Notes under the pieces: generated by a model | What the model was told of the DNA's origin: nothing | Seen by the model: the letters and a program-made list of their open reading frames with translations, nothing else | Database searches by the model: none | Shown here: one piece after another, positions 1 through 8,274 of the stretch | Layout of the letters: each line of letters begins with the position of its first letter | Position numbering within the stretch: the stretch's first letter is position 1 | Program-made: the position numbers and the translations under genes | Origin: Flavobacteriales bacterium | GTDB taxonomy: Bacteria; Bacteroidota; Bacteroidia; Flavobacteriales; CAJXXR01 | Direction: 5' to 3' | Length of the DNA: 64,000 nucleotides | Assembly (NCBI GenBank): GCA_025210805.1 | Contig: JAOAQX010000023.1 | Coordinates: 1 to 64,000 of the forward strand

Positions 1-46
1 CCCCTGCGTGACAGGCAGGTATTCTAACCAACTGAACTACCAGACC
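1..46 (-). tRNA. tRNA-Asp (GUC), 5' part, cut by window edge
   Basis: The minus strand reads the 5' acceptor strand GGTCTGG, a D arm and an anticodon arm with GTC in the loop, identical to the complete tRNA-Asp at 95-168. The 3' half lies outside the window. It is the second gene of a tandem tRNA-Asp array read leftwards. Confidence 0.93.
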
Positions 47-94
47 AACTTATGTTGTGTATTAATTAGTAATCTATTCTCTGAATTAAAAAAG

Positions 95-168
95 CGGTCT
101 GGACGGGACTCGAACCCGCGACCCCCTGCGTGACAGGCAGGTATTCTAACCAACTGAACTACCAGACC
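95..168 (-). tRNA. tRNA-Asp (GUC)
   Basis: This is a complete 74-nt cloverleaf on the minus strand. Acceptor GGTCTGG pairs with CCAGACC, with discriminator G. The anticodon arm is CCTGC-CTGTCAC-GCAGG, which gives anticodon GTC (Asp). The T arm contains GGTTCGAGTCCC. The CCA end is not encoded. It is transcribed leftwards together with the copy at 1-46, and decayed copies of the same gene lie just upstream (181-320). Confidence 0.97.
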
Positions 169-266
169 AACTTATTTTTTTATAAGTCTCGGATCAGCGA
201 CCACTCCCGATGATAATCGGGATATTTAACCAACTGAACTACCAGACCAACTTATTTTTTTATAAG
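147..266. repeat. 40-bp direct repeat covering tRNA-Asp 5' end plus leader
   Basis: Positions 147-186 and 227-266 are identical over 40 bp. Each unit holds the first ~22 nt of tRNA-Asp and the 18 nt upstream of it, including a short CTTAT..ATAAG hairpin. The 80-bp period is about one tRNA plus spacer, so the array seems to have grown by tandem duplication, after which one copy decayed. Confidence 0.9.
181..248 (-). pseudogene. tRNA-Asp remnant with replaced anticodon arm
   Basis: The 5' 22 nt (acceptor strand and D arm) match tRNA-Asp exactly. The anticodon arm is replaced by a perfect hairpin, TCCCGAT-TATC-ATCGGGA, that cannot form the normal 5-bp stem with a 7-nt loop. The T arm is recognisable but mutated, and the 3' acceptor strand no longer pairs with the 5' end. 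It cannot be a working tRNA. It lies in the leader of the live tRNA-Asp genes. Confidence 0.8.
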
Positions 267-320
267 CTCAATTCAGTAATTATTTCCAAATTATTTGGAG
301 ATTCTAATCAACTGAGTTGA
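265..320 (-). pseudogene. strongly decayed tRNA-Asp-like remnant
   Basis: Only a D-arm-like stretch (AGTTGATTAGAATC on the minus strand, near 301-316) resembles tRNA-Asp. Where the anticodon arm should be there is again a near-perfect hairpin (TCCAAAT..ATTTGGA, 285-299). Acceptor and T arms are not recognisable. The relation to tRNA-Asp is inferred from the arrangement and is less certain than for 181-248. Confidence 0.45.
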
Positions 321-432
321 AAAATAAATTCATGTCTTTTTATGCTTTTTTACGTAAAAGACAATAGTGTTTACTAATTTTTTAAAGATCGTTTTTGTGT
401 TGTTTACTGTTCGTTTTATCAGTAAAGCGTGG

Positions 433-462
433 CAAATATAGGTAAAAATTCCAATCAAACAA
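433..462 (-). promoter_or_regulatory. promoter of the tRNA-Asp array
   Basis: On the minus strand, TTG (462-460) is followed by 19 nt and then TATATTTG (440-433). This matches the Bacteroidota consensus TTG/TTTG - about 19 - TAnnTTTG. Transcription would start near 427 and run through the two tRNA remnants into the tRNA-Asp genes. No gene start lies closer. Confidence 0.7.
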
Positions 463-533
463 GGCTTTCCCGAATAAAAATAGTTTTTTTTTGAAGGGCT
501 TTTTTGAAAGGGGTTGTAACTCAGAAATCTATA

Positions 534-1436
534 TTATAATAAAAATTTCACTTTTTTTTCTTGAAGATATAAATTTCGAATAATCCCATCTGCCAATCCT
601 ATTTTAGGGACAAAAATTTCCTTGATTCTTGACACCTCAAATGCCTTAGAATATATTTCTAGAGCAGGTAAAATAACATCTGCTCTATCAGGATTCATAT
701 TGAATTGAATTTGTCTTTCTTCAAAGTTGACAGATGATATCTCCTCTTTTATTCTTAACATTTCTGATAATTGTATAGGAGTCCATTTCTTTTTTCCCAA
801 AATTTTAAAGACCCTATTAATATTTCCACCTGATGCAATAGCTTTTAAGTTCGAAATATCTTGAGTGTTTTCTTTAATCCAGTTTTCAAAATCAGTCCAC
901 TTTTTTTCTTCTACTAGATTATTTAGTAGTCTTATTGTTCCAATTTTGAAGGAACGGCTTGCTTTAGCCCTTTTGCCATCAAAAATGGTAATTTCTGTAC
1001 TTCCACCACCTACATCTATATAAAGAAATGAGGCATTTTCATCAAGCATATTTTCTATATGAGTTTGATAAATAATTTTAGCCTCTTCTTCTCCATTTAT
1101 AATATCGATATCCAAAGTTGTTTTTGCTTTGGTTTCTTTGAGAAGTTTGTTTGCATTTGCAGAGTTTCTCATTGCTGAGGTAGCACATGCACGGTAAACA
1201 GCAACTTCATGTGCTTTCATTATATGCTGAAAACCTTGCATAGCTTCTATGAAACGTTGATAGTTTCTTTCAGATATTTTCCCATCAGTAAAAACATCTT
1301 GTCCTAATCTAATAGGGACCCTAATGAGTGAGTTTTTTTTAAAAACTGTTCCATTTTTTGTTTCATTTGCTGTCATTATCAACAGTCTTATGGCATTAGA
1401 TCCGATGTCTATACTAGCAAGTTTTTTACTTACCAT
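534..1436 (-). CDS. ppx: Ppx/GppA family exopolyphosphatase
   Basis: A 300-residue protein of the ASKHA-fold Ppx/GppA family, which removes terminal phosphate from polyphosphate (or from pppGpp in GppA). The N-terminal phosphate-binding motif IDIGSNAIRLL lies near residues 9-19 and the second motif DVGGGSTE near 140-147. The conserved glutamate region NGEEEAKIIY is near 114-123. It has only the two ASKHA domains and lacks the C-terminal HD region of long E. coli-type Ppx, so it is a short-form enzyme. Its start overlaps the end of ppk1 by 11 bp, indicating translational coupling and a paired synthesis/degradation operon. Whether polyphosphate or pppGpp is the main substrate cannot be read from the sequence. 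Confidence 0.93.
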   Translation of the reverse strand: MVSKKLASIDIGSNAIRLLIMTANETKNGTVFKKNSLIRVPIRLGQDVFTDGKISERNYQRFIEAMQGFQHIMKAHEVAVYRACATSAMRNSANANKLLKETKAKTTLDIDIINGEEEAKIIYQTHIENMLDENASFLYIDVGGGSTEITIFDGKRAKASRSFKIGTIRLLNNLVEEKKWTDFENWIKENTQDISNLKAIASGGNINRVFKILGKKKWTPIQLSEMLRIKEEISSVNFEERQIQFNMNPDRADVILPALEIYSKAFEVSRIKEIFVPKIGLADGIIRNLYLQEKKVKFLL

Positions 1437-3468
1437 TGGCTTTTAGTTTAAAGTAATTATAAAGTTCGTATTGTGCTCTCAAAGGTTCTTTTTCTGTAGA
1501 TTTTGCATAAAGATTATTCTGATCTTTATCTATTATTCTTGCTTTCACAGAATCTTTCCATTGTATTTTGAAAAAATCTTTGAGTTCTTGTTGGAGTTTT
1601 TCGTCATAAATGGGACAAGTTAACTCAATTCTTCGGTCTAAATTTCGAACCATAAAATCTGCTGAAGAAATATAGTACTTTTCATTTCCTCCATGATAAA
1701 AATAATAGATTCTTGTGTGTTCAAGGAAACGATCTAAGATACTGATAACTTTAATATTTTCAGAAAGTTTTTTCACTCCAGGAACAAGGCAACAAATTCC
1801 TCTAACGATAATCTCTATTTTAACACCTGCTTGACTGGCTTCGTAGAGTTTGGTAATCAGTTTTTCATCTACTAAAGAGTTCAGTTTGATCCTAATTTTC
1901 GCTTTAGAACCCATTTTTGCTTGACGAATTTCAAAGTTTATTAATCGCACCATTTTATTTCTTGTGTTCCGTGGAGACAAGACAATATGACGATGATAGC
2001 TAGCGTTAAATCTTCCTTCTACAATGTCAAATAAACTTACAACTTCTTTTGTTACTCTTTTGTCTGCTGTAAAAAGGAGTACGTCAGAATAAATTTTAGC
2101 AGTTTTCTCATTAAAATTACCTGTTCCTATTGCAGCATAATAAGTTTGTTCATTAGACTCCTTTCTGGTTATTACGCAAAGTTTTGTATGTATTTTTAAT
2201 CCCTCAAAACCGTGTAATACTCTCACGCCACGGTCTTGTAAGTACTTTGTCCACTCGATATTATTACTTTCATCAAACCGAGCTTTTAATTCTATTACAG
2301 CCGTTACTTGTTTTCCATTTCTGGCTGCGTTTACTAATGCTTTTGCAACTTTGGAATTAGAAGCGAGACGATAAATGAAAATCTGAATTTTTTTCACTTT
2401 AGGATCTATAGACGCCTCTTGGAGCATATCTATAAAGTGATCAAAGCTGTGATAGGGATAATGAAGCAGTATATCTTCCTTTTTGAGTTGAGGGAAGATT
2501 GATTTATCATCCTTTATTTTTGGATGTTTGATAGGAGGGAAGGGTTCAAAGTTTAAATCCTTTCTTCCTAGTGAAGGAAATCCAATAAAATCTTTGAAGT
2601 TGTGGTATTTTCCACCTGGTATTACCGAGTCTGTTTCATCAATATCTAATGCCTTAGTAAGTTTCTCTAAGATATCTTTAGGCATTTTTTTATCGTGAAC
2701 AAAGCGTACAGGGTCACCTGATTTTCTTTGCTGAAGGCTCTTTTTGATTTTTGCAAGCATTCCTTCTGAGTATTCATTATCAAAATCAAGCTCAGCATCA
2801 CGAGTGATTTTAAAGGTATAACTACTTTTTACTTCATAAGGCAAAGTTTCAAATACTTTGTGAAGGTTTAGTCTAATGACGTCATCAAGTAAAACAATTT
2901 CTGTTTTTTCTTCTTTTTTTTGTTTTGGAAGGATAACAAAACGACTTCTATCTGAAGGTATTTCAACAATTGCATGAGCCGATTTTTCCTTATCTTCATG
3001 AGCCAGATCTACTAAAAGATATATTTTTTCATCATTAAGACTTGGAATATTCTTTAGGTTTTTTAGCAGGATCGGAAAAATATCGTGCTTCAAGTTTTCT
3101 TGAAAATAACTCTCAATATAATCTAGATATTCTCCAGAGATCGTATTGTCATTATCTAAATAAATATTCTTTTTTCTAAGCTCTTTGAGAATTGTAAAGA
3201 ATACTTTGTCAAATCGTTTTTGGAGTTCAATGGTTTTCTTTGTGATCTTTTTGAGAAGAAGAATGTTCTCTTCTTTTTCTTTCTCGTTTTTTGTGACTTC
3301 TACAATTCTTTTGGCAGATGCCACACGAACACGATAAAATTCATCAAGATTATTGGAAAATATACCCAAAAAACGCATCCTTTCAATTAATGGATTATTT
3401 TGATCTTCTGACTCTTGTAATACTCTTTCATTAAATGAAAGCCAACTTAGTTCTCTATTGATGAGCAT
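1426..3468 (-). CDS. ppk1: polyphosphate kinase 1
   Basis: A 680-residue enzyme that reversibly transfers the ATP gamma-phosphate to polyphosphate. The N-terminal motif INRELSWLSFNERVLQE is near residues 3-19. The two catalytic PLD-like regions are visible: the autophosphorylated histidine in GLKIHTKL (about His427) and the second essential histidine in EHTRIYYF (about His584). The length is typical for PPK1. It is the first gene of the ppk1-ppx operon, and its last codons overlap the ppx start. The upstream region (3469-3640) faces the SRP RNA gene. I see only a one-mismatch promoter box there (TACATTCG). Confidence 0.97.
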   Translation of the reverse strand: MLINRELSWLSFNERVLQESEDQNNPLIERMRFLGIFSNNLDEFYRVRVASAKRIVEVTKNEKEKEENILLLKKITKKTIELQKRFDKVFFTILKELRKKNIYLDNDNTISGEYLDYIESYFQENLKHDIFPILLKNLKNIPSLNDEKIYLLVDLAHEDKEKSAHAIVEIPSDRSRFVILPKQKKEEKTEIVLLDDVIRLNLHKVFETLPYEVKSSYTFKITRDAELDFDNEYSEGMLAKIKKSLQQRKSGDPVRFVHDKKMPKDILEKLTKALDIDETDSVIPGGKYHNFKDFIGFPSLGRKDLNFEPFPPIKHPKIKDDKSIFPQLKKEDILLHYPYHSFDHFIDMLQEASIDPKVKKIQIFIYRLASNSKVAKALVNAARNGKQVTAVIELKARFDESNNIEWTKYLQDRGVRVLHGFEGLKIHTKLCVITRKESNEQTYYAAIGTGNFNEKTAKIYSDVLLFTADKRVTKEVVSLFDIVEGRFNASYHRHIVLSPRNTRNKMVRLINFEIRQAKMGSKAKIRIKLNSLVDEKLITKLYEASQAGVKIEIIVRGICCLVPGVKKLSENIKVISILDRFLEHTRIYYFYHGGNEKYYISSADFMVRNLDRRIELTCPIYDEKLQQELKDFFKIQWKDSVKARIIDKDQNNLYAKSTEKEPLRAQYELYNYFKLKANGK

Positions 3469-3644
3469 ATTTTTTTCTTTATTGAAGGCATTTGCCTAAG
3501 ATTTTTTGTTTTTAGTTTACCAAAAATTGGAATCCAACGAATGTATCAATTTAAGGTAAAGAATAGGTCAACTCATATTGAAGTTGAAGTTAACAAAAAA
3601 AGAAGTAGGGAGGTTGTTATTTAGAAAAAAAAGGCACAAAAAAA

Positions 3645-3739
3645 GGCAAGCTACTTATGTCACATCGCTACGACCACCTACCCTTGCTTCGATCAAGATC
3701 TGGGGGAGTTCAGCAGGAGCTGATTGCATAAGACTTGCC
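3645..3739 (-). ncRNA. ffs: signal recognition particle RNA (small bacterial type)
   Basis: About 95 nt on the minus strand that folds into one long rod. Ends GGCAAG/CTTGCC pair, then CTTATG/CATAAG, then an ATC..GCT/AGC..GAT segment. The core CTGAACTCCCCCAG ... AAGCAAGGGTAGG is the conserved helix 8 of bacterial SRP RNA (asymmetric loop AGCAAGGG). A run of seven T follows the last stem, as in an intrinsic terminator. A consensus promoter sits six bases upstream. The apical loop reads TCTTGATCGA where most bacteria have TCCGGAAGGA (see findings). The RNA partners Ffh in membrane targeting. An overlapping plus-strand reading frame (3578-3817) is not a gene. Confidence 0.82.
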
Positions 3740-3744
3740 GATGA

Positions 3745-3774
3745 CAAAAGTACGAATTTCGGCTACTTTACAAA
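3745..3774 (-). promoter_or_regulatory. promoter of the SRP RNA
   Basis: The minus strand has TTTG (3774-3771), an 18-nt spacer and TACTTTTG (3752-3745), a full match to TAnnTTTG. The predicted start is at about 3739, exactly the first G of the terminal stem GGCAAG. This agreement supports both the promoter and the RNA's strand. Confidence 0.75.
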
Positions 3775-3803
3775 GTTTTTTACAAGAATAATTTACAGTT
3801 TTT

Positions 3804-4775
3804 TTACTGTTTGTTGATTTTCAAATAAAAAGAATTTTTTCCTTCCTGTATTCGTACAAAATATACACCTGATTGGATACTTTCTAAGCTTACTTTTTGC
3901 TTTTTTACGGGTAATACTTGTTTCCCTAGAACATCAAAAACGCGAATTTCGGCTTGTTCATTCACTAAACTTAGCAAATGGTTTTGATCATAAAACCACA
4001 AAGTAGGTTCATATTCTTCTACAGAAACTGGATTCCAAATTTTATTTGCAAACTCTGGGTGGTCCACAAAAGGGTTTCGGTTGTTTTGATAACCGTAAAT
4101 TTCGTTATTTCTGTTTGTTTCAAAAGCATCTACAGGATCCTGTGCATGCCATTGTAAAAGTGTCGATAATTTTCCATGGTATGGAGCACTTCCGTTATTC
4201 ACTTGCTGGTTTAGTTCTAAATCAACTTCTCCACTCTCACCTTCGTATCTTACAGCCATATAGAATAGCATACGTGCAACATCTCCTTTTACGGCATCTC
4301 TTGGTTCCCATGAATCTCCATCAAACTTGCATTGTGTTGCTTCGTTGTGTGCGTTTCCTCCATTATCAAAATCCAAAGATCCTCTTGAAGAGTTTACACT
4401 GGCATCTGTGGGACGGATATGGTGTAAGTCTGTTCCAACAGGTTTACTATTTCCAAATCCTCCGTGGCTTTTTGCCCAAACGTGCTCTCTGTTCCAATCA
4501 TTTGCTCCACCTCCAAAACTTGATTTTGATTGGGAAGTTCCTTTATATAACAAAATTACGTTACTTGAATTATTTGGATCTTCATCTGTGTTTTTCAGTG
4601 CCGTTTTTAAGGCATTATAGGACAGTTCTGTATGATTGTCAATAATGTCATTGAGCTTATTCTTTAGTGCGTTTCCTGTGAGATTATCGGTTCCATCATA
4701 GTATCCTGCAGGAATTTGTGCCCAAGCATTGATTTGTAACAACGAAAGGCTAAGAATTAATAGTGTTCTGATCAT
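3804..4775 (-). CDS. secreted endonuclease I family nuclease with T9SS sorting domain
   Basis: A 323-residue protein with a signal peptide at about 1-19 (ending AWAQ). Next comes an endonuclease I (EndA/NucM, PF04231-type) domain with the signature NREHVWAKSHG near residues 94-104 and DLHHIRPTD near 115-123, the metal-binding His/Asn region of this family. The last ~70 residues (EIRVFDVLGKQV ... GVYFVRI ... YLKI) are a type A T9SS C-terminal domain. It is therefore probably exported by T9SS as an extracellular or surface nuclease. It is the last gene of the envelope operon, and its start overlaps the stop of the glycosyltransferase by 4 bp (ATGA). Confidence 0.88.
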   Translation of the reverse strand: MIRTLLILSLSLLQINAWAQIPAGYYDGTDNLTGNALKNKLNDIIDNHTELSYNALKTALKNTDEDPNNSSNVILLYKGTSQSKSSFGGGANDWNREHVWAKSHGGFGNSKPVGTDLHHIRPTDASVNSSRGSLDFDNGGNAHNEATQCKFDGDSWEPRDAVKGDVARMLFYMAVRYEGESGEVDLELNQQVNNGSAPYHGKLSTLLQWHAQDPVDAFETNRNNEIYGYQNNRNPFVDHPEFANKIWNPVSVEEYEPTLWFYDQNHLLSLVNEQAEIRVFDVLGKQVLPVKKQKVSLESIQSGVYFVRIQEGKNSFYLKINKQ

Positions 4776-5812
4776 GTGTTTTTCATTATTTGGTTATACG
4801 TTCGATGTTTTTTCAAAAGGAAGTCTAGAATCATAGAACCTTTAAACATCATCTTTGGTAAAGTCTTTATGTTTGTTCTTTTGGTTTTTAAATCTTTGAT
4901 CATTTTGTAAAATGCAAAATGTGCTCTTACAATAGCCCAGCAGTGTTTTGGTTTTCCGTGTAAAAGAAATTGGATTCCAATCATTCCATCAAAAAGTAGA
5001 TGGGTGAAAATGGTCGTCAAAATTTTATTTTTAGGAAGATTTTTATAAAGCATAGCCAAACTATTCTTAAAATTTAAGAAAGTTTTCCTTGGTGATCCAA
5101 TGCTTAACGTTCCTCCACCTACATGATAAACGGTAGCGTTTGGAGCATAATGTATTTCGTATCCATCATTTTGTAGTCGCCAACAGAGATCTATTTCTTC
5201 AAAATGTGCAAAATAAGTCTCATCAAACCCTTGATGCTTGGTATAAAGTTCTGATTTTATAAAAAAAGCAGCACCTGTTGCCCAAAATATTTGAATTTGA
5301 TCATCATATTGTCCCAGATCTTCTTCACGATCATTTACTACTCTTCCTCTACAAAAAGCATATCCGTAACGATCTATAAAACCTCCAGCAGCTCCAGCAT
5401 GCTCAAAGTGTGTTTTTTGATCGTAGGCCAATATTTTTGGCTGACAAGCTGCTATTTTTTCATCACTCTTTAAAAGCTCTATGGGATCTATGAGCCAATC
5501 TTTGCTCACTTCAATATCAGAGTTGAGTAATACCCAATAAGGATATCCTTTTATTTGCTTTAATCCTTCATTATACCCTCCTGCAAATCCAAAATTTTGG
5601 TCTAAAATTACTAAAGGAATGTGTGGGTATTTTTCTTCTAGATAGGCAACAGAGTCATCAGTTGAGGCGTTATCTATTACCCAAATATCGGCTTGTGGAG
5701 AATGCTTGATTACATTTTCCAAAAATTTTTCAAACCAATGTTTTCCATTGTAATTAAGGATAACTACGGCGGTTTCTTTTGGGTTGTTTTCTACTTTCTT
5801 GTGTATTTCCAT
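4772..5812 (-). CDS. family 2 glycosyltransferase
   Basis: A GT-A fold transferase of about 346 residues using a nucleotide sugar, probably in surface polysaccharide synthesis. The N-terminus AVVILNYNG begins the domain, DNASTDDS is the nucleotide-binding aspartate region, and NSDIEV is the DxD-like metal site. WATGAAFFI and FDETYFAHFEEIDLCWR are typical of rhamnosyltransferase-like GT2 enzymes. I chose the ATG at 5812 because it leaves a 22-bp overlap with the acyltransferase. An ATG at 5833 is also possible. The acceptor is unknown. It is coupled on both sides to its neighbours. Confidence 0.85.
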   Translation of the reverse strand: MEIHKKVENNPKETAVVILNYNGKHWFEKFLENVIKHSPQADIWVIDNASTDDSVAYLEEKYPHIPLVILDQNFGFAGGYNEGLKQIKGYPYWVLLNSDIEVSKDWLIDPIELLKSDEKIAACQPKILAYDQKTHFEHAGAAGGFIDRYGYAFCRGRVVNDREEDLGQYDDQIQIFWATGAAFFIKSELYTKHQGFDETYFAHFEEIDLCWRLQNDGYEIHYAPNATVYHVGGGTLSIGSPRKTFLNFKNSLAMLYKNLPKNKILTTIFTHLLFDGMIGIQFLLHGKPKHCWAIVRAHFAFYKMIKDLKTKRTNIKTLPKMMFKGSMILDFLLKKHRTYNQIMKNT

Positions 5813-6645
5813 CGTCTGTGGGTCCAGAGCCAATCGCTTGGATTTTCTAAGATTTGGCGTTCGAGCAAAGCTAAATGTTTTTTAGTGTTTTCGAACTTAG
5901 GTGCGTTATAATTTTCTGAAACTAATTCTATTTTGTAGCTGTAATATCCTCTTTTGAGTCGTTTCATGCTCAAAAAATACATGGGTAATTTAAGTTTTTG
6001 GGATAAATTTTCTGCCCCTAGATACACTGCTGTATTTTGATTTAAAAATGTTGTAGTAAACTCTATTTGATCTACGTGTGGAGTTTGATCCGCAATAAGG
6101 TAGCCAAAAAATGGACGTTTACGATTTTTTAAAACATAGCGAATAAAACTTTTCATTTTTACCGGATGATCACAAAATCTTTTACGAGATCTCAAGGTAT
6201 AGTCTTCAAAGTCTTTATTACTTATTTCTTTGTATGCAATATAAGCTCTTTGGTCAGATTCTATACAAAATTGACGACCGAGCCATTCCCAATTATTAAA
6301 ATGCCCACAAACCATAATAGCACTGCTGTTTTCTTCTAATAATTTTTTGAGCAATTCGGGATTTTCTAATTGTACTCTCTTTGCCATCTCTTTCTTCGAA
6401 ATACTAGAACAATAAAGTGTTTCTACCATAATATCAAAAAAACTTCGATAAAATTCCTTTTCTATTTGAAGTCGTTCATCTGCTGTTTTTTCAGGAAAGG
6501 CATATAAAAGATTCTCTTTCACAACTTTTTTTCGATAGCCAAACAGCTTGTAAATTAATCCGTAAAGAAATGTAGAAAACGCATATAGAATAGATAGTGG
6601 TAAATGTCCAATTCTATCAGCAATTTTAAGTAAAAATCTCAACAT
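5791..6645 (-). CDS. lipid A-type lysophospholipid acyltransferase
   Basis: 284 residues of the LpxL/HtrB (LPLAT) family, inner-membrane enzymes that add a secondary acyl chain to lipid A. The catalytic HX4(D/E) motif is seen as HFNNWEW near residues 114-120. A hydrophobic N-terminal segment (about 13-33) anchors it to the membrane. The length is close to the family norm of ~300. The start ATG shares a base with the stop of the GWxTD gene (TAATG), and its end overlaps the glycosyltransferase, so the operon is tightly coupled. The exact acyl donor and acceptor are not visible. Confidence 0.87.
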   Translation of the reverse strand: MLRFLLKIADRIGHLPLSILYAFSTFLYGLIYKLFGYRKKVVKENLLYAFPEKTADERLQIEKEFYRSFFDIMVETLYCSSISKKEMAKRVQLENPELLKKLLEENSSAIMVCGHFNNWEWLGRQFCIESDQRAYIAYKEISNKDFEDYTLRSRKRFCDHPVKMKSFIRYVLKNRKRPFFGYLIADQTPHVDQIEFTTTFLNQNTAVYLGAENLSQKLKLPMYFLSMKRLKRGYYSYKIELVSENYNAPKFENTKKHLALLERQILENPSDWLWTHRRWKYTRK

Positions 6646-8066
6646 TATTGTCGGTTATTGAAAGTTGAAGAAGGGTCTAATTGAATAATAGACTTCCAAT
6701 TTAATTCCTTTGGTTCACCATCTTGTGTACTATGTAGAAGACGTATTTCTTGAGATCCGTCTATTTCTGTGAATACAAAAATATGATTTTTTGTTCCCAT
6801 TGCGGTTTCATGATAGTGCCAAATTTCATAGGCCTTGCTATGTGCAGTCCATGCTCTTCTTTCAGAATCTTGTGGTTTACCATATTGGATTCTTACTCTT
6901 CCTCGGTCTGTGCGATAACCATATTGCTGACTTTTACCATATTTACTTTCAATTTCTTTTGCAAGTTTTATGAATTTTTTAATTGCAGCTTCTGTTCTTA
7001 CCGGTCTTTTTCGTTCCCAAAAACTGATGAGGTAATTTTGTTTTTGAGCAATATCTTTATTGTCAATTATGTTGTGAATTCCTGCACGATCTGCTTGAAA
7101 ACGTACTGCCATTGCACCTAACAAAAGGTTTATTCTATGTGCATCTTCTAGCTGGAATTCCTTTATTAATGTCTTTTTATATTCTTCTCTAAAAAGTTGT
7201 TGTTTATTTTGGTTTTCTTTAGAATCTTTTTTTCCTAATTTCCCTACTTTACTAAACTCAACTTCGGTCTCGGAAATCACTTCTTTATTTTCGTTAATTA
7301 TTTTGGCCTTAAATACATAATTTCCACTTCTTAATTGATCTATCGGGAAAGTGAGAAACTGAGAGAAGCGTTTTCTACCCATTTTTTGGACACTATAAGT
7401 TCTCTTTATTGCAAAAGGCCTATGTTTTTCATGAGCAAAAGATTCTAGATAAAAAGTCTCGGTACTGTCTAAAAGTTCTGGATAAATATCATAAAACACT
7501 TTTAGCGTATCTTCATTTTCTTTATAAAAATACTTTTTTGATTGAATTTTTGGGATGATGATTCTTCCTCTTTTATAGAATGGATGTTTTATTTTACTAT
7601 GTTCATTGGTTTTTTGAATTTCATTGGCAAGTAAAATATCACTAAAGTATTCTTTAGAAAAATCAATAACTTTAAAAGGAAACTTATGCTCGCTAGTAGC
7701 GTAAGGATTGTTGAAATCCTCTATTTTTATATAGAAATCATAAACAAAAGGTTTTACAGCACAGGAAGTTTTAAATACTACCTCGCTCATTTCTTTTACA
7801 TGTTTACTTATTTTTACACGGTCAATAAAGGCAAATTGCTCTTTATTGGGATCTTTTAAATACATGGTAAGCGAAGCTCCTAAGCTGTCATTTGCCATTT
7901 TTAGGGTCCTAAGATCTACTTTAAAATAAAAATCGATAAAGGTTAAGGAATCTTTATAGATATATTGTTTAGGAGACATGGATGCTTTTATTTGTTGAGC
8001 CTGAGTAAGGTTTGGAATAAATAAAAGCGATAAAAAAAATAAATAGGACAGTTTGAATTGCTTCAT
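6645..8066 (-). CDS. GWxTD domain-containing secreted protein
   Basis: About 473 residues with a signal peptide at 1-23 (ending LTQAQQ). I placed the start at the ATG at 8066, since 12 residues further upstream would precede the signal peptide. The C-terminal third contains YGYRTDRGRVRIQYGKP, the eponymous motif of the Bacteroidota GWxTD family (here Gly-Tyr-Arg-Thr-Asp). The function of this family is not established. It is the first gene of the four-gene envelope operon and is divergent from porQ, with a 208-bp shared upstream region. Confidence 0.82.
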   Translation of the reverse strand: MKQFKLSYLFFLSLLFIPNLTQAQQIKASMSPKQYIYKDSLTFIDFYFKVDLRTLKMANDSLGASLTMYLKDPNKEQFAFIDRVKISKHVKEMSEVVFKTSCAVKPFVYDFYIKIEDFNNPYATSEHKFPFKVIDFSKEYFSDILLANEIQKTNEHSKIKHPFYKRGRIIIPKIQSKKYFYKENEDTLKVFYDIYPELLDSTETFYLESFAHEKHRPFAIKRTYSVQKMGRKRFSQFLTFPIDQLRSGNYVFKAKIINENKEVISETEVEFSKVGKLGKKDSKENQNKQQLFREEYKKTLIKEFQLEDAHRINLLLGAMAVRFQADRAGIHNIIDNKDIAQKQNYLISFWERKRPVRTEAAIKKFIKLAKEIESKYGKSQQYGYRTDRGRVRIQYGKPQDSERRAWTAHSKAYEIWHYHETAMGTKNHIFVFTEIDGSQEIRLLHSTQDGEPKELNWKSIIQLDPSSTFNNRQ

Positions 8067-8274
8067 AAAAGTTTTCGGTCTTAATACTGCAAATGTAACC
8101 AATCCTAAGGTTGATTATTTTGTGAAAATTGCAAAAAATGGTTATTTGAGTAAAATGAGTATGATCAAATACTGGTACACAATATTTATGAATACAAAAC
8201 GTTGGGATATTTGTACTTTATTTGATTAGGAATACAGCCTATTTTGAATAAATTTGAATTTTAGAATCCATTTT

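Noticed and set aside
3578-3817. 79-residue plus-strand reading frame
   Set aside because: It runs antisense through the SRP RNA gene and its promoter. Its composition is not protein-like outside this overlap.
4046-4645. 199-residue plus-strand frame opposite the endonuclease gene
   Set aside because: It is fully antisense to a gene with clear domain motifs, and it has no recognisable domain of its own.
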